Source: Pelargonium nanum (taxonomy: Eukaryota > Streptophyta > Magnoliopsida > Geraniales > Geraniaceae). Taken from it: DNA of 25,958 nucleotides. Below the pieces are notes generated by a model, which was not told the origin of the DNA, made no database searches, and worked only from the letters and a program-made list of their open reading frames with translations. The position numbers and the translations under genes were made by a program. Positions 9,489-19,980 of the stretch are shown in pieces (positions within the stretch are counted from its first letter, which is position 1; every line of letters begins with the position of its first letter). The stretch is from the NCBI GenBank assembly GCA_036897485.1, contig JAYMTF010001138.1, positions 1 through 25,958 of the forward strand. The letters run 5' to 3'.

Positions 9489-9840
9489 AAACATCAGCAT
9501 CAATGAGACTCAAATTGAGTCCCTATTTGTATTATTTTATTTTTTTGGCTTGCGACAAATGCAAAGTTCCTCAATAATATCAATTTCTACATTAATTAGA
9601 CTCAATTTGAGTCCAAAATTATAATATAATATTTATTATATTGTAAGAATTTTTGTCTTCATTGTCATATGGTATTGTACAATTGACTAATGAATTAAAA
9701 AAATAAAGTAATCATTAAGGTCCAAGAACCTCTTAAGAGAGCCCAAACCTCTTAGAGGTTTCTCTACATCAATGGTACTTATGTTTTTTTAGGTCCATTT
9801 TATGGTTCCCATGCATTTTGGACCAGCAACGCTGGTGCTC
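9489..9840 (+). mobile_element. Harbinger-like MITE, copy 2 (352 bases, diverged)
   Basis: The right end (CCAGCAACGCTGGTGCTC) closely matches copy 1. The left end (AAACATCAGCATC) is a decayed version of the same terminal repeat. Both copies share the subterminal phrase ACTCAAATTGAGTCCCTATTTGTA-like sequence and a right subterminal 'ccatgcattttggaccagcaacgctgg'-like stretch. Flanks are TTA (9486-9488) and TAA (9841-9843), so the target duplication is imperfect. The middle differs strongly from copy 1, and a second GACTCAA-T-TTGAGTC hairpin lies at 9599-9613. Non-coding. It lies about 600 bases upstream of the FRIGIDA-like start codon. Confidence 0.7.
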
Positions 9841-10389
9841 TAATTTTGGAACGAATGAGTACTATAGTTTTGTAAATTGTTATTTGCCCTTTGTTGCGAA
9901 TAATTTCATGTGCAGAGATTATAGGCAGCACTGACATGATTAAATTTAGACTAAAAATATGAACTCAATTAATTAGATCAATCTAAGCCCTATGAATTAG
10001 ATAGAATTGAGTTTGGTCCGATCTTGTTCAAATTTGATTTAGACTTATTTTCTAAATTCAAATTTATTTTATTAGCAATTGTATTTATTTTAAATATCAA
10101 TTTTATAATTTTAAATTCTCTTAAAATTGAAATTGATTTATTCATTCAGTTCTAGTTTGGTCCGCACATAATCGGTCTAGTTTGATTCTTGGACCTAGGT
10201 CCATCTCATTTTGTTTTTTGACTTTAAAATCTTCATTTTTTTTTTTTTGGTTTTACTTCATGTTACAAAAATTTGGGTACCACATTTGGTGAAGTTCAAG
10301 TCTTGGTATCACAACACAACTAATGGAACCGTTAACCTCCAATGAAAATAAACACTATTTTGACCAAATAACTTAAATCATAAGGATCA
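9841..10389. other. AT-rich intergenic sequence
   Basis: Strongly AT-rich, with short reiterations of 'agtttggtccg' (about 10010 and 10155) and long A/T tracts, resembling decayed transposon DNA. No gene or RNA is recognised. Confidence 0.45.
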
Positions 10390-10745
10390 TTTTGACTTGT
10401 TATACAAGAGACTCAGTTGATGATTTTTATAAAGTTCAGATCGCAGGGCGAAAATACAAGGGTGTAAAGAAACAGTTGAAATTGGTGAACTCTTTAGACC
10501 CACATTACAAGATTCAATTTGGTTTGTTGATCTATAACAATAAAACCAAAGACATGAAATGTCGGTCCTAACTGTAACTCGTACAAAAGGTACCATCATC
10601 CTCCTATAGATAATGTATGAACACCATTACTCAGGAAGGTTTCGACATGAAATTACATTGATATTGATAGTGAGGAGCTGAGCTCACATCTAAGGATGGA
10701 TAGATAGTTCAAACAAATTATACAAACCCGCGTTCCAAGAGATAT
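10390..10745 (-). other. Probable 3' untranslated region of the XS-domain gene
   Basis: On the minus strand the 350 bases after the TAG stop are T-rich with stops in all frames, consistent with a 3' UTR. The polyadenylation site was not located. An open frame at 10599-10387 (-) has no family motif and is not called. Confidence 0.4.
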
Positions 10746-13700
10746 CTACCTGAATGATCTCCTGCTCTCAATAACTGCCTTCTTCCTTGTATCAAAATCA
10801 ACCTTGTCCAAATCTGCGGCTGTTCCAAGATAGCCATATAGGATTCTCTTCCGTTCCCCACTCCTCTCATCCATCTTCACGAGGTGTGGGTTCTTATCAT
10901 CATCATCCTTCCCCAAAACCAAGGGCTGCACGCGTGCCCAACTCTTGCGCCCGTGATTCTCCCTCTCGAAGTAGTCCGCCAGTCGTACAGCATCCTTCAG
11001 ACCTGATTGGTCACCATTAAACTTTACCAGGGTAATGCCCAGATGACCATCTCTACCATACAGGGATTTTGACTTCCCACCACCAAATCCAAGATCTGCA
11101 AAGCCATTCACATCAAATATGACTGTCAGAGATTCACCATTTAAAAATTTGATTGCACATCAAGGCAGCCTACCTATAATAAATTATTGGGTCAAGGTTC
11201 AAACACATCCATCAAGAGACCTAATAAATTCTTTTCCGTTTTTTTTAACATCACAATAGTTACCAAGATAGAAAGGAAGTTTGAAGAACCAAACCTTTAC
11301 ACTTCACTCTTCAAGAGTTAGAAATCGAGAGTGCATTAGAAGCTTTCTATCAATAGGATTGAAAGCTCTCAATAACAAGAAAAGATGTTCAATGTATACC
11401 CTAGTTGTCAATAAAAGATGTAAGACTTGTGAAATAATCCACCCGATAAGGACATCAGAGAAAAATAGGGAAAGTATGAGATATACAATACAAAACAATG
11501 TAGACAGCAGATTCAGCACAAATCCCATATGGTGATTGGTGCACAAAAGCAAAAATATCATAAAACGGTGGTTCAACTACCAGACTCCCTCTAAAATTCA
11601 CAGAAGGTAAGAACTTGCAGAGTCAGCTCAAGTTGTTGGCAAAGCATGACAGAAGATGGGAAATAAAATTTCCATTTACAAAGGTATCAACACTAAAAAA
11701 ACTTATGTAAAGGAATCTCAGGCAATTTTAGAAAATCAACCAGATTCTTGCAATGACCATAGGCATACGCTACAAGACAGGCCCCTTAATGCAAACAAGA
11801 ACCTCCCAATATTACTCTTAAGCAACTAGGGCAATTCCATTCTGCAGGAGTAAAGCAAAGCTCAGTAGCTACTGAATGTATCAGGTAGATGGAAACATAC
11901 ATATGCATCCACAAAACATTAGATGTTTCTGTATGTATAAGGGAATGGAGTTGTTAATGGAGATCAACATGCATACCTTTATAATTTACTATTTTCAAAG
12001 TTCAGGGTAGCCTCAAATGGGGAAAGACACTTGATTGTACAGCTCTCTCTCTCTAAAGCAAATAATATAGCACTAAAAGAGGTTGATTTGTTGAATTTAG
12101 GTAGGTGTACACAGAACAGCAATACACAAAAGGTTGAAAGAATTTTAGCATTTTTATTTAAGTATAGAAATAAGCCTTCAATTCCAAGCATATCAGGTTA
12201 ACTACATTTATTCTCTCTCTGGCAGTAAACAATATCCGAGGCCATTTTCTGCTACAAATCAACAGATCCCTCAAAACAATGGAAGCTTCCTTATCATCAC
12301 ACTTCATCTCCCTTCCATGTTAAATGTTAGTAAGCTTTCTCTAGATAGACTAGATTTCATTTGGCAAACCCATTAAAGTAGAATGACTAAAATGTCAGGA
12401 TAAGATAGAAATATACCAATACTCTACTGACACCATCAGATAGGATGACTAAAATGCTATTCGTTCCATTCCATTAAAAAGTATACGATACCTACCTCAC
12501 ATGGATTACAGTAGAAGAGGGTATTAGTTATTCTATTCTGCTGAATCATGAATTGTACTGTCCTTTCATGATGTTACCTATGAACATAAATGTCTGACAT
12601 GTCCTCTCAATCAGTCAACATTTGAAAGTGAGAGGGCATAGCATAGACACCCAACAAAATGCAAGCCTTTTGTCAATCTAATAGATTGAATATGTGAAAA
12701 TTAAAAGAAATCATAGCATCATGAAAGTATTATAAGTCTACCAAACCGCAAAGGTCAATCTTTTAGGAAGGATTCTTTAGTTTGAAGATCGATAAAGAAT
12801 GAAGAGATACATTATACCTCTAATTTTATTATCCATTGCTTTGTTTCCCAAACCTTCCACGCGCCCATCTCTACCCTTTCCTGTGTTTGTATTATGGATG
12901 ATCACCACAGGAGGCCACATAATCAGATCATCCTGGTTTGTTGCTGCTTCATCAGCAGGTAAAAACTGATATGCCTTTGAATTATCAGGAGGCTTTGAGT
13001 AGTTCCACCCCATCAAAACACAAAGAGCTTTGTGTAAGCCTAAGTGATCCACACGCAAATCAGCATTATCTGAGTTGTAAGTATGCATAATAAGACCATG
13101 CATATCTGGAAAATCTTTAGACGACCTGTAATATTGTATACGAACGACATTGAAGAAACATATTTCAGGTTTCTCTCCCATTATGTTCCTATAAGTTTAA
13201 TCTAAAAGGGTAATAAAAACAATGCATTGCCAATTCAAGGGTAAACAAATACATTATGTAAATGTACCAAATAACTTGTAAGTTAGATAAATTAGTAACA
13301 ATACAGAATCCATTGAGAGCTAGACAGCAAGGACCAACAAATTCAGTAAGAATGAGGGCATAAAAGCATCCACAAACAAATAGTTAGCATGAAACACTAA
13401 TTCCCAAAGGCATTCTAACTAACTTTATTTTAGAAATAAATAAATAAATACACCAGATCTCTATAACAGTTTCATAAAAATATATTTATTAATTCATACA
13501 AGTATACTGATTCAAGGACTGCATTTTTTGTAATAACAAGAGATGAAGAAAACTGATACATATATTGACAGAAAAAGAAATCAATTTATTCACGTCAGAG
13601 GTCCAAGTCAATCATCTGCAACATAAAATCAATGTTAACCTGCTATCTTAGCCAAAAGCATGGCACTGCTTCGAACTTGTAGTCTAGAAAGTAGAAAGGG

Positions 13701-16700
13701 ATTATAAAATTCAAGTGACTATATATAAAGAATAGAAACATAGTGATTTTACAATTTAAGTTCACACACGAGCATTTTTTTCAAATTTAAAAAACAACAA
13801 ATATTGTTAAGGCTGATACAACAGATTTTTCCAGGTTTTGCAAGTCAGAAAAACAGAAAATATAATCATGCATAAAGGATACATGAAGTGGACGGGGTTC
13901 AATAAAATAACTATAGCATATTTCCAAAGATAAATTATAGACTTAACATTTATCAAGAGAACAAAGAAGCAAAATAATCAATGAGCAAATAATTTGGAGA
14001 CTAAGACAGTCATGACCATATACACCACAATTAATTACAATCAATTGCTATACAGCCCATTTCTGTAACTCTAAAGAGCACCAATGTTGGGTCAATTTTT
14101 GTAGGAGACGTCTATAAATCTATAATAGGAACAAGTTGAGGAAACAGTTGTTTTATTATTTGTTCTAGCTAGTACCGTCAGCCAGCTGCAGACCTAACTA
14201 TTGGCCTAAAAGAGCGTAATCAAGATCCAACACAAATTGAGACTTGTGAACAAATGGTACCAAGCGATAATAAAGTAAAATGGTAAAAACAAAACTTAAA
14301 AGTAACGAAACGACAAAGCCATGAACAGGAAGTACCTTCCACACAAAAATAGGCTAAAAAATCTAATTCAATTGATTAATGGCTTATAGTGAGCCAGCAA
14401 ATTAGAACATGACACCTTATAGTGCTGCAGAACGAACAGCACGACCAAGGTCGTTGCACTGCGAGCAACCCAAGCCAAACCAATCTAGGGCTGTTGGGAT
14501 CCCAGATCAGGCCCTCGCCACTTAATAAGTGGATAAGAAGATAAACAGAACGAAAGAGGAAGATGTTGAGGACAGATAAAGAGGGGATAGAGAATTACCG
14601 GCTGTAGAAGGGGAGAAGAGAGAAAGAGATGTGAAAAGATAAGAGTCTCAAGTACAACACACTTCACTCATTTTCAGTAAATGCAATAAGTCATAAATGC
14701 ATTTTGGAACCCACATTTTAAACTGAATTTAATAGCCATCGTCTGCAAGTATGCCAAGGACACCCCTAGGTTGGGCTCAGGTTTGGAGATCTTAGGCTCA
14801 CATCTCTTTGGATAACAGGAACATTGACAATAAATAAAGTAATTCAGGAAAGAAAGTACTAATTCACTTCAATCTAAGTTTGAGCACATAGACATAACCT
14901 AGTTAATAATCTTATGTAATACTAGGAACACAGAGAACAATGCTACATTATCTAATACAATTTTTCTTATGAGGTCTACAAACCCTAGATAACCAACAAT
15001 AAAAACTATCATGAAATTTCAAATGCTGATGTACTAAGGGTTACCAGCCAGCACAAGAACCTGGCCAAACAGTTACCAATCCAATAAGGAACTGAAGGAA
15101 GATTATAGGAAAAGAAATCGCTACAATGTAAATATTATATAGGGTATATAAAAAAATACTCTTAGGAGTTAGCCGACCATTTCAAAAATTTCTGTTGATT
15201 TCTTTGTAAATAATGATAACTTCCTTGAATTGTTTCAAAGATATCAAAGCTTAACAGAATGCATTGATACCTTAACTAATATAGGTTTATGAAAGAATCA
15301 ATACGCACTTAATTAGTAACAAGAGCTCATTTGAAATAAAGATGACATGAGGCAAAACTGGAGAAACTGTTCTACATAGAGATGTAAGAGATAGAGATAG
15401 ATGCTTGGGAAAATACTAAGGAACTAGAACAGCAAGATCAGTGCTGAAAAATTAAAATCACTAAGACATGTGCAGCTCCTCTTCTTTATAGAAATATTTC
15501 TAGTTCACTTCATTCTCAGAACTTCGGTTGAATGCTACAGTTGCAAGATGAAAATTTGCACTGCCAACATTGTGGATGCTTAGAGTAATATGGTGATAGA
15601 AATAAAACCAAAATAAAAATTAAAGGTGTTCCCACTAATTACCACTTGTTACTAATAGATCTTAGTTCAGTTCTTTATTATCTTTAGGTCACTTCAAGAA
15701 AATAAGAATAGGATCAATGCATAAGAATGGAATGCACTTCCTTACTATTGCAATAGCAAAACATCATCTGGATCATGCCACATCATTTATTCTACAGGAT
15801 ACTACCAAGCCTGTTCATGACATTCACGCAGGCCAGATAATTTTGAAGTGTTCTCTTTAGCATAAATATAAGAAAGAAAAGATGAAAACATGACGATAAA
15901 TAGTGGGTTGCCTGTTACAGGTTCATGTTAAAGGAATCTCCCAAACGCGATCATGTTAAAGGATAGCTTCTGGGTTGCCTGTTACGACTTTTACTACCAA
16001 TAACCAATTTGGTCCCGAGGTAAGGAATAATTGGGCAATGGGCACCAAAGAAAGTGGTCAATACAGCCACAAAAACAGCTACAATTGAAATCAATTTGCA
16101 GGTTTTCAGCAAGTTGCCATAGAATACATCAAAGGTCACCATGACCATTACAACAGAATAGATAAAAGTCAAGCGAACTGCCTAATTCTAACAACCATGA
16201 TCACCTCCACAGTCATCAAACTTTTCCAGCTATCATTGAATTGATTAAGAAGAAAAACCTAAAATTTGCTGAACAGAAAAGTCACAAATATCCCTCACCC
16301 TCACTGAAAATACAAGTCAGCTCATTTCCTTTTAAATTATCATATTAGGAAACTAGGCATTCAACTGTTAATGATTTCTAGAAGCCTTATTGGTCAAATA
16401 AGCACAGTTTCATACAAAACTTCACACCATAGATATCACTAAAAGTCTAAAATCATAAAAAATAAAAAATAAAACAAGCTTATGGAAAACAAGAACCCTC
16501 GAAATCATAATATCTCATCTGAATAATTGCACCCAAAAAAAGATGGAAAACTCGTATAGATTAAAAGGAATACATAAGAAACCAACACCCAAAATTAACA
16601 AAGGTTATCACCAAACAAACCACACACTACACAATGGCTTTGGGTTGCAGGTTATTCCAAGATGGACCAAAGGATATATAAGGCAGCTAATCAAATAAGC

Positions 16701-19591
16701 TGAAGTAGAAACCTGTGATTTAGCATAATTCGATGTCCTTGAATCTACAAAAAGGCACCTAAGTAACAGGCTAACAGCAATCCATAATACACTATACCAC
16801 CTAACTTTTGCTTTTATATATGAGAGAAAACAATCATACTTGACAGGTATGCAGCTGTTGTCTTCTGCGTCAAATATGTCCTTAACATAGTCAATATTTA
16901 AGAATAACAATCCTTACCCAAAGGAAGAGCCCACTGGCAACAGCAAGGCAAAACAGGACAAACTATTCAGTTGCCACACGTATATACATATTGTTGGATG
17001 ATAATCGCCTTAAGAATACAAAACAGTCACGAAGGCTGCTTTAATAGTGACCACAACGTAGTAAGTAAACAACTTCAAATCTTCAATAATATCAGGTGAA
17101 GCTCTCTTTCTCTTACCACTTCAAAGTTCCCAAATAGAATTACATACTAGTTTCTTAATACACACAATAGATAGGGCACAAAAGTAAACTGATCGAGCAC
17201 CATGTTTCCCAGGCTTGTTATATAGCTTCACAACCATGATAGATACAAATTATATAGAGAACTTACAGAGATGGTACTACCATAACTACAGCAAATGGTA
17301 ATCACTGGTCAAAGGAAAATTTCAAGATCATATACCAAACATGAGAAATACTCAACAGCATATGTTAAACTTCACTCAAACTCAAAAGTCTAAGCTAATA
17401 GGTGGAAGGTAGAATCAGAGAATCAAATGGTTTCAACACACTCCACAATAGGCCCTGCATGTGAATCAAGAATTAACAGTAAGACTACACAAATGGGTCA
17501 CATAAGCCCATGACCAAACCAACTCTGGTAACATATTAAACTTTATTCCAATCCAAAACTTAAACAAACAGGTGGAGGGCCCAACTAGTATATCAGGTGG
17601 TCGTTAACTTCATATTCTTTCAATGAGGTATAATTCAATAGCATGAAATAAGAGACAAACTCATATTATTTCCTAAATAACCGCATGGATATATGGCACA
17701 AAAGAAACTCACTCCACTACCATTTTTGCTAGTCTAGTGGTACAACATAAGAATTATGGATAAAATCAAAATATATGAGTAGACTAGATAACAGGTAGTA
17801 GATGAGTACATGGTATCAACAAATAAAAGAGATTTTCCCAGGTTAACCTTTATCATACTAGACAAAGACTCAATAGTCAAAGATAAGGGCACCCAATTAC
17901 TTGATATGGATAATGCGCGAAAGCACATTGATTGAGTAACATGTTTCTTAGGCTTGTACATAGCTTAAGAATCATGGTTAAACTAAATAATATATGCAGC
18001 TCACATAACAAGGGCTAACCTACAGCAAGTTGTATTAACTGATGAAATGAAAATTTTCAATGATTATTCATCACAAACAAGATAAAGACACAATAGGTCT
18101 ATTCGTCCAGCCAGATTTTTCTCAGTCAGGTAAGTAAAATATAATGAAATATGTCAGAATGCATCATTAGGAGTCAAAAAGTGCCCCTTCAAACAACTTC
18201 CAGGATTCGATTTCCCTTGAGAATTATGGATAAAGTCAAAACTATATGAACAAACTAGATAACAGGTAGTAGATGAGTATATGGTATAAACAAATAAAAG
18301 AGATTTTCCCCCGTTAACTGTTATCATACTCGACAAAGACTCAACAGTTTAAGATAAGGGCGCCTAATTACTTGATATGGATAAGGCGCACAAGCACATT
18401 GATTGAGTACCATGTTTCTTAGGCTTGCACATAGCTTAAGAATCATGGATAAACTCAATAATAAATGCAGCTCACATAACAAGGGCTAAACTCAATAATA
18501 AATCGTAAACATAGTGAAGCCTATATACAAACTCCACCCAACCCACATACCCTGAACCTACCAAACATAAGAAATCAATCAATAACAACAATTTTGTGGA
18601 ATTTAAAAAGGTAGTCAAATTGATCAAACCTGCCACAGGCAATGCATTTTAGAGGGCCCTGTTTTCCGTCCTCCAAGTAACTCTTCCTCTGAGCTGCACT
18701 CTCATTAATTAACTTCACAAAATGAAGGAATGCTTTCTTTAACATATTCTGGTCTACTTCAAGATGCTTAAGACCCACATGATCATAACCTCCGCCCATC
18801 CTCATCATCTTCGAGGACCTAAATTCATCACTCCTGCTTGCATCCATAGCATCCCGCTTATAAGGGCTGCTCGTCCCAGCTGAATACCCAGCACCAGTTA
18901 GAAAAGCATTCCCATTTGGATTCCCATACTGCAAAAGTTGCTGCCTTTGCCTCCCAAATTCATCCTTTTCGTCTCTCCGATCCTTTCGGTCCTCCTCAAT
19001 ATACTTCCTCTTCATTGAGCCTTCTGCCGGGGCGCGCCCCCCATCAAGCCCCAGCGAATTCCAGTAGTCCTGATGCCTCCCGCGCGCGAATTGGTCGTCC
19101 CTGCTATCACGGAACCCCTCGGGACTCATGGCCGCAAAGCGCCGGTCCATCCCCATCCCGGGAGGGCCCATTTCACCGGGCGGCCCCATGAGTGGAAACC
19201 TATCCATGGGACGTGGCTGAAAGTCCTGATAATCCGGAGGAAGAGCAAAGTAGGAGCGGACACTGCCGTCGGCGAGAACAATGGTGCGGCGCTCGAGCAT
19301 GTGAAAGCCATAGGCCGGCGGGGGCGGCGGGCCGAGGGAGGCGGGATCCGGAAACGGAGGAGGGTTGGGCTCGTTGGCAGGCTTGGGACTTGGATTTGAA
19401 GCGGGTTTGGGCGAGGGGTTATTTTTGGAGTGAGTGCTAGGATTGGGATTGGGGTTAGAGGAGGGTTTGGGGTCGCCGGATTTTAGATCGGCGGAGGGAT
19501 TAGGAGCGGACTCCCAGCGAGATTTGCGGTGGGAGGAGGAGGGCTTGTTGTTGCTATGGTGGGAGAATTTGGGATGGTTGCCACCGGCCAT
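10746..19591 (-). CDS. XS-domain protein with N-terminal Pro-rich region and CCHH-type zinc finger (three exons, 539 aa)
   Basis: Exons on the minus strand are 19591-18630, 13125-12818 and 11095-10746. Introns are 18629-13126 (donor AG|GTTTGA, acceptor TTACAG) and 12817-11096 (donor GAG|GTATAA, acceptor TTTGCAG). Phases close exactly. Residues 1-100 are Pro/Asn/Ser/Lys-rich; 120-180 carry GPPGEMGPPGMGMD; about 220-240 are highly charged (RKDRRDEKDEFGRQRQ). Residues 316-335 form a zinc-finger pattern, C316-x2-C319-x10-H330-x4-H335. The XS domain spans about 385-530, with DLIMWPPVVIIHNTN, FGGGKSKSLYGRDGHLGI and VKFNGDQSGLKDAVRLADYFE. XS domains occur in plant RNA-silencing proteins such as SGS3 and IDN2, where they bind dsRNA with 5' overhangs. 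This protein lacks the XH domain and looks like the uncharacterised At3g22430 type. RNA binding is inferred. The start MAGGNHPK is the first ATG after a telo-box leader; an upstream in-frame ATG at 19636 is possible. Confidence 0.88.
11096..12817 (-). other. Intron 2 of the XS-domain gene
   Basis: 1722 bases, GT..AG, AT-rich, interrupting the XS domain between KIR and DLGFGGG. No recognisable insertion or RNA gene. Short open frames at 11304-11576 (-) and 11979-12191 (-) lack family motifs. Confidence 0.8.
17359..17612 (+). repeat. Two diverged copies of an 85-base intronic repeat
   Basis: Copy 1 at about 17359-17445 and copy 2 at about 17530-17612 share an order of words: CATATT/G-TTAAACTT, CTCAA or TCCAA, AAAACTTAA-like, then AGGTGGAAGG or AGGTGGAGGG, and a TGG-TT-AAC end. 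The divergence is high, so limits are approximate. This phrase order resembles a dispersed plant repeat rather than a local duplication, which I cannot test here. Confidence 0.5.
17750..18489 (+). repeat. Direct duplication of a 270-base intronic module
   Basis: Copy A is about 17750-18018 and copy B about 18220-18489, offset 470 bases in the same orientation. Shared anchors in order are AGAATTATGGATAAA, ACTAGATAACAGGTAGTAGA, AAATAAAAGAGATTTTCCC, ACTTGATATGGATAA, GCACATTGATTGAGTA, CATGTTTCTTAGGCTTG, CATAGCTTAAGAATCATGG and GCTCACATAACAAGGGCTAA. By eye identity is roughly 85-90 percent. A shorter, more diverged relative lies at about 17176-17275. All are inside intron 1 of the XS-domain gene. 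Confidence 0.85.
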
Positions 19592-19622
19592 TGTTAGGGT
19601 TTTGGAGAGAGAGAGAGGATTG
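19592..19622 (-). promoter_or_regulatory. Telo-box and CT-repeat in the XS-domain gene leader
   Basis: Directly before the start codon the minus strand reads CTCTCTCTCTCC followed by AAAACCCTAACA. AAACCCTAA (19602-19594) is the plant telo-box, common near the start sites of translation-related and cell-cycle genes and bound by Myb/TRB proteins. The CT tract is typical of plant leaders. Function here is inferred from the motif only. Confidence 0.5.
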
Positions 19623-19822
19623 AATTCGTAAGACAAAACGAAGATGGTTAAGAGTTGAAGAAATAGAGATGCATGCTGGGGTGGGGTGAGTTTTTAGGAA
19701 TCTACCAAAGGGATGTTGATGTTGTAGTTAGTGGGAAACCTATGGAAACCAAAACAAGATGCACTAAACTACTATTTACATTGCTCACATTAGCTCTAAT
19801 CAACTACTATGTTAGTACTGTT
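19623..19822 (-). other. Upstream region of the XS-domain gene
   Basis: Presumed promoter of the XS-domain gene. No TATA box could be placed with confidence, and no other gene is evident. Confidence 0.35.
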
Positions 19823-19980
19823 GATGTGGCGCGTACGTATCATTTACAAATAATTAAATAATAAATGTAATACACACGTGTCGCTGACTTGGAATTTTAA
19901 ATTAAATTATTAAGTGAAGATTTTACATGTGGCGCTTACATGTATAATATAGTTTTAAAACAAATATAAGCGACACGTGT
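19823..19980. repeat. Inverted and direct repeats carrying G-box cores
   Basis: ACACGTGTCGCT at 19874-19885 and AGCGACACGTGT at 19969-19980 are exact 12-base reverse complements, each holding the G-box core CACGTG. Between and before them GATGTGGCGCGTACGTA (about 19823) and CATGTGGCGCTTACATGTA (about 19925) are diverged direct copies of one another. This could be a small palindromic element or a clustered set of ACGT-core sites (ABRE/G-box like) about 280-390 bases upstream of the XS-domain start codon. Confidence 0.55.

Larger units (their letters stand above)
13126..18629 (-). other. Intron 1 of the XS-domain gene (5.5 kb)
   Basis: 5504 bases, GT..AG, splitting the Arg codon after its second base, between the Cys pair and the His pair of the zinc finger. 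AT-rich throughout with no intact gene. The part nearest exon 1 (about 17160-18490) is made of diverged repeated modules, listed separately. An AAATA-type microsatellite lies at about 13433-13452. A short direct repeat TGGGTTGCCTGTTAC occurs near 15904 and 15970. A pyrimidine-rich tract on the gene strand ends in CTACAG at 14607-14602. Length is probably due to old insertions. Confidence 0.75.

Noticed and set aside
14485..14667. 60-codon minus-strand frame in XS intron 1
   Set aside because: Its Leu/Ser/Pro-rich composition comes from the CT-rich tract; no domain is seen.
18916..19440. Plus-strand open frames opposite XS exon 1
   Set aside because: They mirror the Pro/Gly-rich GC-biased exon and have low-complexity Arg/Gly composition typical of antisense frames.
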